Below are positions 48,501-58,559 of a stretch of DNA of 64,000 bases, one piece after another; within the stretch, counting starts at the first letter, position 1; each line of letters opens with the position of its first letter. Below the pieces are notes generated by a model. That model made no database searches and was not told the DNA's origin. It saw nothing but the letters and a program-made list of their open reading frames with translations. This stretch comes from Epiperipatus broadwayi (Eukaryota; Onychophora; Udeonychophora; Euonychophora; Peripatidae). The DNA lies in contig JAQFVV010000002.1 of the NCBI GenBank assembly GCA_028023455.1, forward strand, positions 33,799,725 through 33,863,724, read 5' to 3'. Made by a program: the position numbers and the translations under genes.

Positions 48501-48862
48501 CTGGGAATAAGGGCCATGCTTTATTTTTGTCTGTCATAATTGTATATATGTATTGGAAAAATATTTATCATTTACACAAACATTCATTCTGCCTTATCAG
48601 GCACTGAGAAGAAAGACCAAGGTGTTTCTTGATCTTAAACTCAGAGGTAAAAAGCCAATAACCTCACCACGCTGGCCAATGTGTGTTGGTGAGCAGCCCA
48701 TCCATGTTCGTATACTATATGAATAATCACATAGTAATAACAGCTGCAAGGACAAGAACGTATACAGTGGACATTAGGAATTTGCCCTGCTCGGTTCCTT
48801 TAAGTCCTCTAAGAGGAATCAAAGGGTCTCCTTCCAGTTAATAGCAAACTCCTTTCTGCAGT
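45573..48862 (-). mobile_element. RTE-type LINE, full-length least-damaged copy
   Basis: About 3.29 kb, the best preserved family member. The 5' end CTGCAGAAAGG (at 48862) is followed by GAGTTTGCTATTAACTGGAA; the 3' end is GGTTGATGATGATGATGAA next to (TA)n. The 5' end abuts the outer tail of a PLE pair (48868 onward). The full-length copy at 36799-40060 has the same extent, so both arose from complete reverse transcription. Confidence 0.9.
45602..48537 (-). pseudogene. RTE endonuclease-reverse transcriptase, nearly intact
   Basis: Starts at ATG 48537 (MTDKNKAWPLFPGG). Residues 1-198 hold AP-endonuclease blocks TYNCRS (Asn53), LCEVRRKGEE (catalytic Glu81), VYAPTS (151-156) and GDFNAR (186-191). 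A single in-frame TAA at 47941-47943 follows, after which the same frame continues (46954-47886) with LDYILTNR and SDH (60-62 of that piece), then a basic linker and KAPGNDGI. A 1-nt loss near 46955 and another near 46650 shift frame. Piece 45822-46601 has GVRQGGSISP (43-52, Gly for the usual Asp) and FADD (85-88). A third shift near 45830 leads to the C-terminus (IARRDDNRW, KRPRKRPHVRW) ending at 45602. Family length would be about 970-980 residues. It would be a cytoplasmic/nuclear RNP enzyme for target-primed reverse transcription. Confidence 0.9.
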
Positions 48863-49039
48863 CAAAATTATATAACTGAATATTTGTAATTACGTAACTA
48901 AATAATTAAAAAATTTTATCCACTTAGGAGCACTTTCGATTATCCCAGTAATCTGTGTCAACTAAAATTTTGAAATGCTAACTTTCCCACAATTCTGTGA
49001 TCTTAATGTTTGCTGCTTGCCTGTTAATTAAGTCATGTT

Positions 49040-49656
49040 TTTATTTGCATATTAGCATAGCCTCCTTTATTTTTCTTTTATTGTTATTTTTTCAATTTGA
49101 AATATTTTTACACTGTTAAAATTGAAGTCAAAACCATAAATACATGATTTATTATGGTCGTAAAAAACAGATGCTGAAATATTATTATCTACTATGCAAT
49201 TTTGTTTCGATTTCTGAACATGTTTTAATAATAGCAAGTTTTCTTTGGTTCTTTTTTCCAATGTACATCTAGATTCACCTATATATTTACTGCAACACTT
49301 ACATATCCATTTATAAATGACACAATTTTTATTTACAAATGAGGTTTTATCTTTGGAATTATTTATTAATTTGTTTAATGTAGGAGGTGTGTAAAATGCA
49401 ATATCACATATATCTTTATAAATTTTCCTTATAAACTTTACTTGATAATTTGAAATATATGGGATTGATATCCATATTTTTTATTAGCAGAATCAATATT
49501 ATTATCAAAATTTTTATTTTTATATTTTGTATTAAAATCTCTAATAACATTATATATGTGATTATAATTGTAGCCAAAATTTAACAATTCATTTGAGTAT
49601 ATTTCAATATTTTTGCCTTTATCTGATGAATATTTGCAAAGAGAACTAAAGAACAC
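49040..49656 (-). pseudogene. PLE linker and GIY-YIG endonuclease fragment (minus copy)
   Basis: Frame 49438-49656 gives the region between RT and endonuclease (FGYNYNHIYNVIRDFN). After a frame break near 49440 the reading continues KFIRKIYKDICDIAFYTPPT, then VIYKWICKCCSKYIGESRCT, then LEKRTKENLLLLKHVQ and on to IKIFQIEKITIKEK. VIYKWIC...KYIGESR..LEKR is the PLE form of the GIY-YIG nuclease core with the catalytic Arg retained. Downstream on the same strand, in another frame, EAMLICKYKHDLINRQ matches the IKEAxxIxKxKPxLNRQ end of GIY-YIG domains. Frameshifts make it inactive. Confidence 0.7.
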
Positions 49657-49917
49657 TTGCTATTATTAAAACAGGTTCAGAAATCAAAACAAAATTGCAT
49701 AGTAGATAATAATATTTCAGCATCTGTTTTTTATGACCATAATAAATCATGTATTTATGGTTTTGACTTCAATTTTAACAGTGTAAAAATATTGCAAATT
49801 GAAAAAAATAACAATAAAAGAAAAATAAAGGAGGCTATGCTAATATACAAATATAAACATGACTTAATTAACAGGCAAGCAGCAAACATTAAGATCACAG
49901 AATTGTTGGAAAGTTAG
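49657..49917 (+). pseudogene. PLE GIY-YIG endonuclease C-terminal fragment (plus copy)
   Basis: An 86-codon frame, almost the same peptide as the minus copy (LLLLKQVQKSKQNCIVDNN, YGFDFNFNSVKI) and continuing in one frame through IKEAMLIYKYKHDLINRQ to TELLES. It starts just after the catalytic YIGESR region, which is missing, so it is 5'-truncated. The two arms are very similar, which suggests they arose together or recently. Confidence 0.7.
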
Positions 49918-50106
49918 CATTTCAAAGCTTTAGTTGACACAGATTACTGGAATAATCGAAAGCACTCCTAAGTGGATAAAAGTTTTTAATTATTTAGTTA
50001 CTGTATTTACGAATATTCAGTTATATAATTACGTATATTGCTTTAAAAAGACAGACATCGAATCATAATATTATATATATATATATATATAATATATATA
50101 TATATA

Positions 50107-50519
50107 TTAAACTGAGAGAGTGCAAACCTCTCAAGTGCTTAGCCAATCAGATCGCAAATACTGAGACAGAGAAATTAACAAGAAAAGAGTGATTCCACTT
50201 TCTTCTTTATTTGTCTTTCTATATATCCAAGCCAGTACAAAGTACTAACATATATTGCTGCAAGTTATAACATCGAAAAACTACTGCATAGTAAATCGAA
50301 AGATTTCATGCTGTATGTTTATAATTAGAACTCAGTGAGTTGTGTGTGAAGATATTTAAGATTCACACTTTCAGATCTAAGTACTTTGGACTGGCTTGGA
50401 TATATAGAAAAACAAGTAAAGAAGAGAGTGGAACCCCTCTTTTCTTGTTAAATTCTCTGTCTCAGTATTTGCGATCTGATTGGCTAAGCGCTTGAGAGGT
50501 TTGCACTCTCTCAGTTTAA
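50107..50519. mobile_element. Palindromic element with TTAA ends (foldback/MITE)
   Basis: Arms of about 137 bp (50111-50247 and 50379-50515) with ACTGAGAGAGTGCAAACCTC outermost, CCAATCAGATCGCAAATACT, GAGACAGAGAAATTAACAAG and GGATATATAGAAA/TTTCTATATATCC inner. The termini are bounded by TTAA on both sides, which could be a TTAA target duplication (piggyBac-like groups) or just part of the inverted repeat. The loop of about 130 bp has no coding capacity. No second copy is seen in the window. Confidence 0.65.
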
Positions 50520-50524
50520 TTTCA

Positions 50525-51600
50525 ATATCGTCTGCGCTTTGTAAAAATAAATATTATTTACATATATATATATTGTGTGTGTGAAATTTGGTATCATGTT
50601 TGTTAATCTGATCTGAGTTTCTATTTTTGTCAATCATTTGGATTACTTACAAAAGTATGTTTTCAGAATGGGCCTAAAAAATTATTTTATTAGCTTTTTT
50701 ACTATATGTTGTAGTCAGCTATAGCAACGATGTGCAAACTGTATGAGTTGTAATCCCTCAAGGGGTCATACAAAAATTGTTGGAAGTCATGAAAGATTTT
50801 AAAAAGTTCTCATGTTGGATAATAAATTTTTAATTGAAAAAAAAAAAAAAAAACAAAAACCTAAAGATTATTAAAAAGTACACGAAAACAGCTCAACTCA
50901 GTATTGTGTGTCTGTCCACTTTTGTGATTAAACACTAATTCTAATCCATTTTGTATAATCTGCACGTCATAACGATACTTCACTTATGTTGCTCTAGTTT
51001 CTTTTGTTTACTCTCAGAGTTTTTGTTTTTTTGTGCTAGTACTAATGTTGATAAGTGGTACTACATTCTTGAATGTACACATTTTCTAAAACAAGATAAA
51101 AAAGTTGTAATTGCTACAAATCAACAGTTCTACTAAATATTATTATACATTTATCATATTTATTTTTTATCACAAGGTATACAATTAAATATTTTTTAAA
51201 CCCTGTTTCTCATTTTTATGTACATGATAGAAATTAAAATTTTTAATGAATAAATGGGTAATAAAAACCAAACACTCAGAAAATGATAAAAATAGCAGCA
51301 AGGAAGAAGATATATATATTTGTATGTGATAAACAACTTTTATTATTACTATCCTTATATGCTTATAATAGGAGGATAACAACATATAATGGATCACATA
51401 AAATTTTAGTCTGAGTATGGAGATCGCAACTATAAAAGGTTGTGCACCACTAAGCTGTAGGATAATCTGTAATTTATAAGATTTATCAAGTAATGCAGTG
51501 CCGTTTTGACAGTCTTGGTGTAAAATGTCAAGCAATTTTTCTATCATCATCGGTAGCATTGACTCTAAAAGTAGCTAATAGCTGTCTAATAGACCAGACT
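50525..51600. other. Spacer of normal to low complexity
   Basis: No repeat family assigned. Frames 50951-51136 (plus) and 51185-51559 (minus) are hydrophobic, AT-driven and unrecognised. Contains an A-rich run at about 50839-50857. The segment 51540-51600 with CATCATCGGTAGCATT precedes the LINE insertion. Confidence 0.4.
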
Positions 51601-51612
51601 TGAGTAATCCTT

Positions 51613-52156
51613 TGCTCTGTAAAACTGACAATGAAACCCTCCAGCACTTCCTACTTAAATGTCTTTTTCTGCTTGGCATGAGAAATGTCATCAACTCCTG
51701 CCTTTCCTCGCACAGACATACCATCTTCAACCTCCAAGAATCCATAGAAACAGGGGTCTTTGCAGCTTTTAGACTATCAGTTTTTCCCATCTACGCTCTC
51801 TGGTTGCTCCGATGTTCCATTATCCTTGACCAGAGAGTACAGTCAGTCAATCAAAAGCTCTTGGACCTAATTCGCACTCTCAAAATCCGAGATACCAAAC
51901 TAGTCTCACCTCCACTCCTCACAGACACTTGGGCAATCCTCCAACTCCCATCCTCTCAGCCTCTGTCATAGGACTCAATCACAAAGACAGGCATTTCTGA
52001 CCGGCCTGGACTACACACCATTTCCCCTCTCCACTTCCCATTCCCTTTTTACATGTATCCTCCCCCTCTTACCATGTTGCTCCTGAAATTTCATTTATTT
52101 TACTGTATCTGTTGCTTTTTTTGATGAATAAACATTTCATCACTGAGAAAAAAAAA
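51613..52156 (+). mobile_element. GC-rich LINE 3' fragment with 10-bp target duplication
   Basis: Bounded by the direct repeat AGTAATCCTT at 51603-51612 and 52157-52166, with an A run (52147-52157) at its 3' end. The frame through 51971 carries LLCKTDNETLQHFLLKC, a C(x)n ETLxHxxxxC zinc-binding block with one Cys missing, then FAAFRLSVFPIYALWLL and DTKLVSPPLLTDTWAIL. The same order occurs at 20326-20646 and 56489-56800, so these belong to related LINEs. The extent and A-tail are those of a strongly 5'-truncated retroposition. Its base composition is far more C-rich than its surroundings and than the two relatives. Confidence 0.7.
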
Positions 52157-52169
52157 AGTAATCCTTGGT

Positions 52170-52935
52170 TAGTCATTGTTTTACCAAAGCTATGCTTTGT
52201 TTATGTATATATAATTCATACTTATACACACGATGATGTTTAACGATGTTTTTGCGTATTTATTTTTTAATTTTAAATTAATAATTTTTTCAAAGGCATT
52301 TTTTAAACTAAGTATAATATAAGTTGCGACCAATGGTGAATATAAATTACTTCTGCTAATATTGAATTTAAAAATCTAAAAGATTAAAAAATATTTTAAT
52401 AGAAAAAAAAAATTTTTCGAATAAAATATAAAAATCTCTGTGATTTTCCTTGACTGGTCTATTATAGTATATAAATGAATTTTTTTTTTAAAAAAAGGAA
52501 TTTAGATATAAAACTAACCGCTTGTTTGACATTTAATTACTGAAGGATTAAAATGAAATTAAAAGAATTTCATTTTTATAAAATTTATTAAAATATAATT
52601 AAACGTGTGTGTGGGCGCGCGCGCAAAATAAAATGAAAAAACATTAACTTTAGCTTCCCTTATTTTTATTAGATTAAAAAAAAACGTAAAAAAAACTTCA
52701 AAAATATTATCAAATTAAATTTTTTTAAAAAAAAAATCAATCTTGTACATTTTAATAAAATCGATTTTCAATAAATTTTAAAAATTTATTATTAAAAAGC
52801 AAAATCATATAATAACATTTTTGTTATAGGTAATAGTTTGCACTGAACAAACTTTACCTCCCCCCCCCCCACGCTTTCATTTTTATTTTTTTTAAATAAC
52901 TAAAAGTTGCAATAATTAACAATCTGTTTCTTACC
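52170..52935. other. AT-rich spacer with homopolymers
   Basis: Very A+T-rich. Notable are a (GC)n-like GTGTGGGCGCGCGCGC at about 52608-52625 and a C run at about 52859-52871. No gene or repeat family recognised. Confidence 0.5.
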
Positions 52936-52937
52936 TA

Positions 52938-53716
52938 ATTTTGATATCTTTTCTACTGCTCCAGTTGTGACTCAAGCTTTCTTTACTATTTGATCAAAAC
53001 ATTGCATTTTAAAACTGTTTTTAGACTGAATAAAAGTTTGTTTATATATTTGTCATCAAATACTTTTTTTGTGTGTAAGCATTTACTTGAAGCTTGAATA
53101 CAGGATCAATGTACAAGTCTTTGGATATAATTTAATATACTTGGAAAATTAGATGTAATTGTAAAGGATTTGAATACAGAATTTCAAACACCCTTTAGTT
53201 ATCAACCTTATCTTATACAACCAATACATATAACTACACACATGAGAAAAAGATATACACATTTCATGCTGATTCAGAACTTATCAGTGGTCCAGATCAT
53301 TATTTCCCAAATATATATATTCCATCATCAGATTTTCAATGATATGGATAGCTGAAGAGTTAGAGGGTAAAATAGATTGAATACTGTCTATTAAAGTTTG
53401 AAGATAACTGAGCACAATTCTATATATTTATGGGAGATAATAAACTGGTCCAACTGATGAGTGCTAGTTTGGTATGAAATATATATATTGGAGATCATTT
53501 ATCTTTTTTCACATATATTTAATCATGCATTTTGGTTGTATAAGATAGAGTCAATAGCTGAAGGGTGCATAAAACTCTGTGTTCAAATCACTGCAAGTCT
53601 TTGGAAAGTTTATTGGCATCAATCAAAGCTTTATCAAAATGTCTTTTCCTATATGTTTTACTCATTATATTTGGAATGAATGAAACTCAGTAAACAATAT
53701 CCATGGTATTAATCTG
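52938..53716 (+). repeat. Duplicated block, copy 2 (with family A inverted pair)
   Basis: Near-identical to 40822-41605, including the small frame MNTEFQTPFSYQPYLIQP... at 53170-53355, which differs from copy 1 at one residue. The family A pair lies at about 53160-53600. At AATCTG (about 53711-53716) it joins directly to the RTE copy, with a few bases of microhomology (CTGCA). The high similarity implies a recent duplication or a young longer repeat. Confidence 0.8.
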
Positions 53717-55350
53717 CAGTAAGAAAAAAACATGGCATTATTACTAAAAAGAGAGATGACATCATGAAATGGGTAGAAGACTTTTATCAAGAATTATATA
53801 GTAATAAAGAACAGGTACCTCCTATATCTATTACATCTTCTGAATTGACCAGAATTTTAAATGAAGAAGTGAAACATGCAATTAAATGTATGAAGAAAGG
53901 AAAGGCTCCAGTTAATGAAGAATTATAATTGATATATTAAAAGAAGCAGGTGAAGAAATAGAATTTTTTGTAGCAAAGTTATATACCAAATGTCTAAATG
54001 ATAAAGATGTACCAGATGATTGGAAGAATGCAGTAATAATATTAATATTTAAAAAAGGTGATAAAGAAAATATTAAAAATTACAGACCTATCAGCCTTTT
54101 ATCAGTTTTATACAAAATTTTTACCAAGATAATTACAGCTCGTCTACAGAAAACATTGGATTTCCACCAACCAAGAGAACAAGCTGGATTTAAAAGTGAT
54201 TTTAGTACAGTAGATCATATCCAGGTATTGAAAGAAGTTATAGAAAGAAGAAATGAATATGAGTTGCCATTATGTTTTGGATTTGTAGATTATGAAAAGG
54301 CATTTGATTCTATAAACATTTCTTCAGTGATTAAAGCATTGGATCATCAAGATGTAGATCCAGGATATTATCATATTTTAAAGAATATTTATCAAAATGC
54401 AACAGCAACAATTAGATTACATAATGATACTGGGAAAGTCAACATTGAGAAAGGTGTAAGACAATGTGACTTCATATCTCCAAAACTTTTTACAGCAGTG
54501 GTGCAAGAAGTATTTTGTAGATTAAAATGGGAAACTAAAGGAGTGAAAGTAAATGGAGATTATTTAAATCATTTAGATTTTGCAGATGATATAGTTGTTT
54601 CTGCAAATAATGCTTCAGATCTTCAGGAAATGTTGCTGGAATTATCAGATGAAAGTAGGACTAAAGCTAAGTGTTAAAAAGACTAAAGTAAGGTTTAATC
54701 GATTTGCTCAAAATATGAAAATACAGATTCATTATGATGAATTAGAAGAAGTTAACAGTTACAAATACCTTGGTCAGATTATTAATACAGATGAAAACAT
54801 AATGGATGAAATTAATCATAGAATTAAACTTGTTTGGAGTGCTTTTGGTAGAAATAACTTGATACTAAAAGGAAATATGCCTATGTGTTTGAAAAGGAAG
54901 GTTTTTAACAAATGTGTTTTACCAGTTCTTACTTATGGATCTGAGACTTGGACACTTAATAGAACAGCAATACAGAGACTACAGACCACTCAAAGTATGG
55001 AGAGATGCATGTTGGGAGTAACAAGAAGAGATCAAAAATGCAATGTCTAGGTAAGAGAACAAACAGGTGTTACTGACCTTAAAACGAAAAGATTGAAGTG
55101 GAGTTGGGCTGGTCATATTGCTAGAAGAGATGATAATAGATGGACAATTTAAATCTTAAACTGGATTCCAAGAGATTGTAAAAGACCCAGAAAGAGACCA
55201 CATGTGAGATGGATGGATGAAACAAGGGGGTGTGCAGGGGTGATGTAGAGAAGAGAGGCTAAAGATCGGAGAAGATGGATTAAACTTGGAGAGACCTTCA
55301 TCCTGAAGTGGATTGATAATGGTTGATGATATATATATATATGTGTGTGT
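53714..55350 (+). pseudogene. RTE-type LINE, 5'-truncated copy with RT core
   Basis: Begins within the linker before the RT (GTAAGAAAAAAACATGGCAT) and runs to GGTTGATGA next to (TA)n and (TG)n. Piece 54156-54677 carries FVDYEKAFDS, GVRQCDFISP (two changes from GVRQGDSISP) and LDFADDIVV. Piece 54595-55050 carries NSYKYLGQIINTDEN, KRKVFNKCVLPVLTYGSETW and MERCMLGVTRRD. Breaks at about 53926, 54675 and 55048 and a stop in the C-terminus inactivate it. The endonuclease is absent through truncation. Confidence 0.85.
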
Positions 55351-56030
55351 GTAATCTTATAAATAAATATTAGTAAATACCGTAATTGAAAATTTTAAAA
55401 GACAAAAATATAATTGTCATTTAGCAGTGTTTTCAACTATCCTTGCAGTCTTTGTCAACTAATTCTTTGAAAGGTCAACCTTCCCATAATTCTGTGATCT
55501 TAATGTTTTCTGCCTGTCTATTGATTAAGTTTTGCTTGTATTTATATATTAGCATAGCTTCCTTTATGCATCATTTATAAATGGATATGTAAATGTGGTA
55601 GTGTATATATAGGGGAGTCAAGATGCACATTGGAGAAAAGAATGAAAGAGCACTTACTGTTACTAAAAATGGTTCAAAATACAAAACAAAATTGCAACAA
55701 CCATCTTCCTTTTTTACAACCATAACATATCATGAATATATGATTTTAATTTCAATTATAATAATGTAAAAATATTGCAAACTGAAAGAAATACCAATAA
55801 AAGAAAAATAAAGGAAGCTATGCTAATATATAAATACAAGCAAGACTTAATCAATAGGCAGGCAGCAAATGTTAAGATCACAGAATTATGGGGAGGTTGA
55901 CCTTTCAAAGAATTAGTTGACAAAGACTACGAGGATAGTCAAAAGTGCTCGTAAGTGACGATTATATTTTTGTCTTTTTTTTAAATTTTTAATTACTGTA
56001 TTTACTAATATTTATTTATAAGATTATGGA
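55351..56030. mobile_element. Penelope-like element, third head-to-head pair
   Basis: The minus arm runs from about 55568 to 55351 and the plus copy from about 55569 to 56030. Tails are complementary: CAAAAATATAATTGTCATTT, CTTTGTCAACTAATTCTTTG and ATTCTGTGATCTTAATG against CAAAGAATTAGTTGACAAAG and TTAAGATCACAGAATTATGG. On plus, at about 55570-55680, the reading YKWICKCGSVYIGESRCTL, then EKRMKEHLLLLKMVQN, is the GIY-YIG core with Arg and Glu/His retained. Frame breaks follow. After the tail there is a tandem duplication of about 52 bp (TTTTGAAGAAATACAGACAT at about 56037 and 56089). Confidence 0.7.
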
Positions 56031-56200
56031 TATTATTTTGAAGAAATACAGACATCAATTTTTAATATTATTATTATATATAATTATTTTGAAGAAATAC
56101 AGACATCAATTTTTAATATATATATATATAATAAGTGTAATAAATCTCAGGCTAAATGGGTTTGTAACTAACCATCAGAAAGCAGTCAACACTTAGACAA

Positions 56201-57020
56201 ACATGGATCACTAGAAACACAAGCTTTATCAAACAGCACTGCCCAATAAATGACTCCCTTTCTAAAATATCATTATGGCAAGCATACACAATCCTCCATC
56301 CAATCTTACATCCTATAATCAACACATTTTATTACAATAATCAGAAACTGGTATCCAACTTTAAAAGATAGAGTCTAGAGGCCAAATACCTAGACTTCCT
56401 CATTAAATACAACATTAATGGACTACCTACTAATCACTTCCTCTTTTACAAACATGGTCACAACATAGACCCTACTTGCAGCATTTGCATGAACGGCGAT
56501 GAGACATTGGAACACCTTTTCTCACAATGTATGGGATTCAGAGTGATCCGAGAAATCATACTCTCCAACACCAAGATAGATTTCCAACTGATCTCATCTC
56601 TGAAAGATAGTATCAATACTAAAACCTATCCAATAATACATCTCTCAGTGTTTTTGAACTATGCCATATGGGTTACATGTTGTAAACTAATCATGGAACA
56701 CTCACAACCTAATATAAAACAGGTTTTTTCAAAAACAATGATTAAAATCCAGAAGAGAGACCAACTCCTGGCATCGTCGAAAACATTTGAAGACACTTAG
56801 ACATTATACAATATGCCAAACTAACAACAAGGCAAAAGGGGGGGGGCTAACAATCAGATAACAAATATGTGAAAGATCTAATGTTCACACCATATTGGAC
56901 AACATAGACTCATCAGAACCCAAATGGAAATAACAAGATAGTTAGAACAACAATGTAAACCCCAATTGTATGCTTACACATCACTGTATACATTAGAAAT
57001 AATAAATTATTATTGAAACT
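56201..57020 (+). mobile_element. LINE C-terminal fragment with 13-bp target duplication
   Basis: Flanked by AACACTTAGACAA at 56188-56200 and 57021-57033. The coding remnant reads RNTSFIKQHCPINDSLSK, then WQAYTILHPILHPI, a stop at 56369, LDFLIKYNINGLPTNHF and TCSICMNGDETLEHLFSQC. CxxC(x)n H(x)4C is the zinc-binding end typical of several LINE clades. It continues in the 56489-56800 frame (IHLSVFLNYAIWV, KRDQLLASSKTFEDT). The RT core is missing. It belongs with 20230-20850 and, more distantly, 51613-52156. The 3' UTR ends in AATAATAAATTATTATTG. The insertion split a family D copy. Confidence 0.75.
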
Positions 57021-57033
57021 AACACTTAGACAA

Positions 57034-57310
57034 TCCCAATATTGATAATAATCAATAATCTCAAACTGCTTTTAACAATAAAGAGGAGATTAACCATTAG
57101 AAACCACTCAGTACTTAGGCAATCCCAATATAGATAACAATCAACAATCTCAAACTGTTGTCAAGGCAACTGCCTTTTAATAATAAAGGTGAAGGAAGTT
57201 GGAGCCTTTATTGTTAAAAGGGGGTTGTCTTGACAACAGTTTAAAATTGTTGATTGTTATCTATATTGGGATTGTCTAAGGGTTTGACTGATTTCTAATG
57301 GTTATATATA
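57034..57310. repeat. Family D palindrome and flanking D remnant
   Basis: Arms at about 57092-57186 and 57195-57303. The left has AACCATTAGAAACCACTCAG, CAATCCCAATATAGATAACA and CTGTTGTCAAGGCAAC; the right has GTTGTCTTGACAACAG, TGTTATCTATATTGGGATTG and ATTTCTAATGGTTATA. The loop is about 8 bp. Before it (57034-57090) lies the right-hand part of another D copy split by the LINE at 56201-57020. TIR-only structure suggests a MITE, but its superfamily is not identified. Confidence 0.7.
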
Positions 57311-58550
57311 TATTAGTGTGATCATTAAGTTTTTTTTTACATATCTATAAATGCCATTGTTTAATAATGATTATTTTTTTAATTATTATTAATGATAATT
57401 ATAAATGTATTTATCTAGATTTGATGATGTCAAAGTGTGGATGGAGTATGTTTGGCACTTGTAATTCAAAATGTATCTGTCATCAAACTAATAATGTTAA
57501 TATTGAATGTGAATACGTTGGAGCAGGAGATTTGTAAATAGAAGGAAGATTTAAGCCTCTCTTAATTTTAATAATTATCACCACCTATTCATTTCAACAT
57601 AGATATATTACAAGGATTATAATGATTTATATTGTCTAAACACATGTGTATTGCCTATATCAAACTTAATGTAATTATAAGGGACTTGAACTCAAATTCT
57701 CAAACTCCCCGCAGCTATCATACAACTGATATACATGACCACATAATGTGAAAAAGATAAATGATCTCTAATATAGATATTTCATGCTGAAATACGCTCT
57801 CCCATCAATTGTTTAAATAAATCAACAATTATTGACTCTGCCTGAATTAGGGTTTGAACTAATTACGAATCCGATTTTCAAATCAGCATACACATATAGA
57901 TATGTGCTTGAAGGACTTATCAATCAAGATTGTCTGGAAAAAAATTGTTTAAATTATTTAATTGTTAGTGCCGTTATTGACTTATCAGCCTCATTTCAAA
58001 TATGTACATGAACAATTCTTATAAATCCTGATAAATCACATTCTGATCTGGAGAAAAATTGGGATATTAATGATGAATAGTGTTGCCAGAGTGTAATGTA
58101 TTCAAAGATGTTCGTTGTGAGAAGAAAGTGATGCTAAAATTTGGGGGATAAAGTAGTTCAAACTCATCTTTAAAAATAAAAATATATATTTGTAAATGAA
58201 GATTAAGGACAATCGTCTGAGAGATGATTTGGCATTTGATGTTCAGGTTATATGAGCCACATGTGTAATAATCATCATTATCAAGATCAGTCATAATTAT
58301 ACTTACTTACATTTTGATTAATCTTTGTTAAAAAGATGGCTAATCTTGTGTTTTTAAAATTAATTTACCATACTTACTGGCATATAGGACGCAGTGGTGG
58401 ATAAGACACACTCCATTTTTTATACAAATTTTTTAAGAAAATTTTTTTTCTACAATTTATTATGAATTTTCATAATGATTTACTGTACTAATTTTATAGT
58501 TATTAATGTTCACAAAAAATGTAACTAAGAAACACTATAGTTAGATCGTT
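57310..58550. other. Spacer with a family A end fragment
   Basis: At about 57640-57795 a family A left end is recognisable (CCTATATCAAACTTAATGT, AAGGGACTTGAACTCAA, CATACAACTGATATACATGA, TTCATGCTGAAAT), truncated after about 120 bp. At 57360-57480 an eroded family B-like stretch (TGATGATGTCAAAGTG) may exist. The remainder, including the minus frame 58067-58294, is unassigned. Confidence 0.5.
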
Positions 58551-58559
58551 TTTAATCTT

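Larger units (their letters stand above)
48868..50040. mobile_element. Penelope-like element, head-to-head inverted pair
   Basis: The minus fragment extends from about 49650 down to 48868 and the plus fragment from about 49650 to 50040. The tails are complementary: CCACTTAGGAGCACTTTCGA and CCAGTAATCTGTGTCAACTA at left, TAGTTGACACAGATTACTGG and TCGAAAGCACTCCTAAGTGG at right. The minus fragment is longer inward, including the linker before the endonuclease. Both are 5'-truncated and have their 3' ends outward, as at 6010-7480 and 55351-56030. On the left the PLE tail stops where the RTE 5' end begins. Confidence 0.75.

Noticed and set aside
51575-51790. 71-codon minus frame
   Set aside because: Antisense of the LINE zinc-binding region, which reads coherently on plus.
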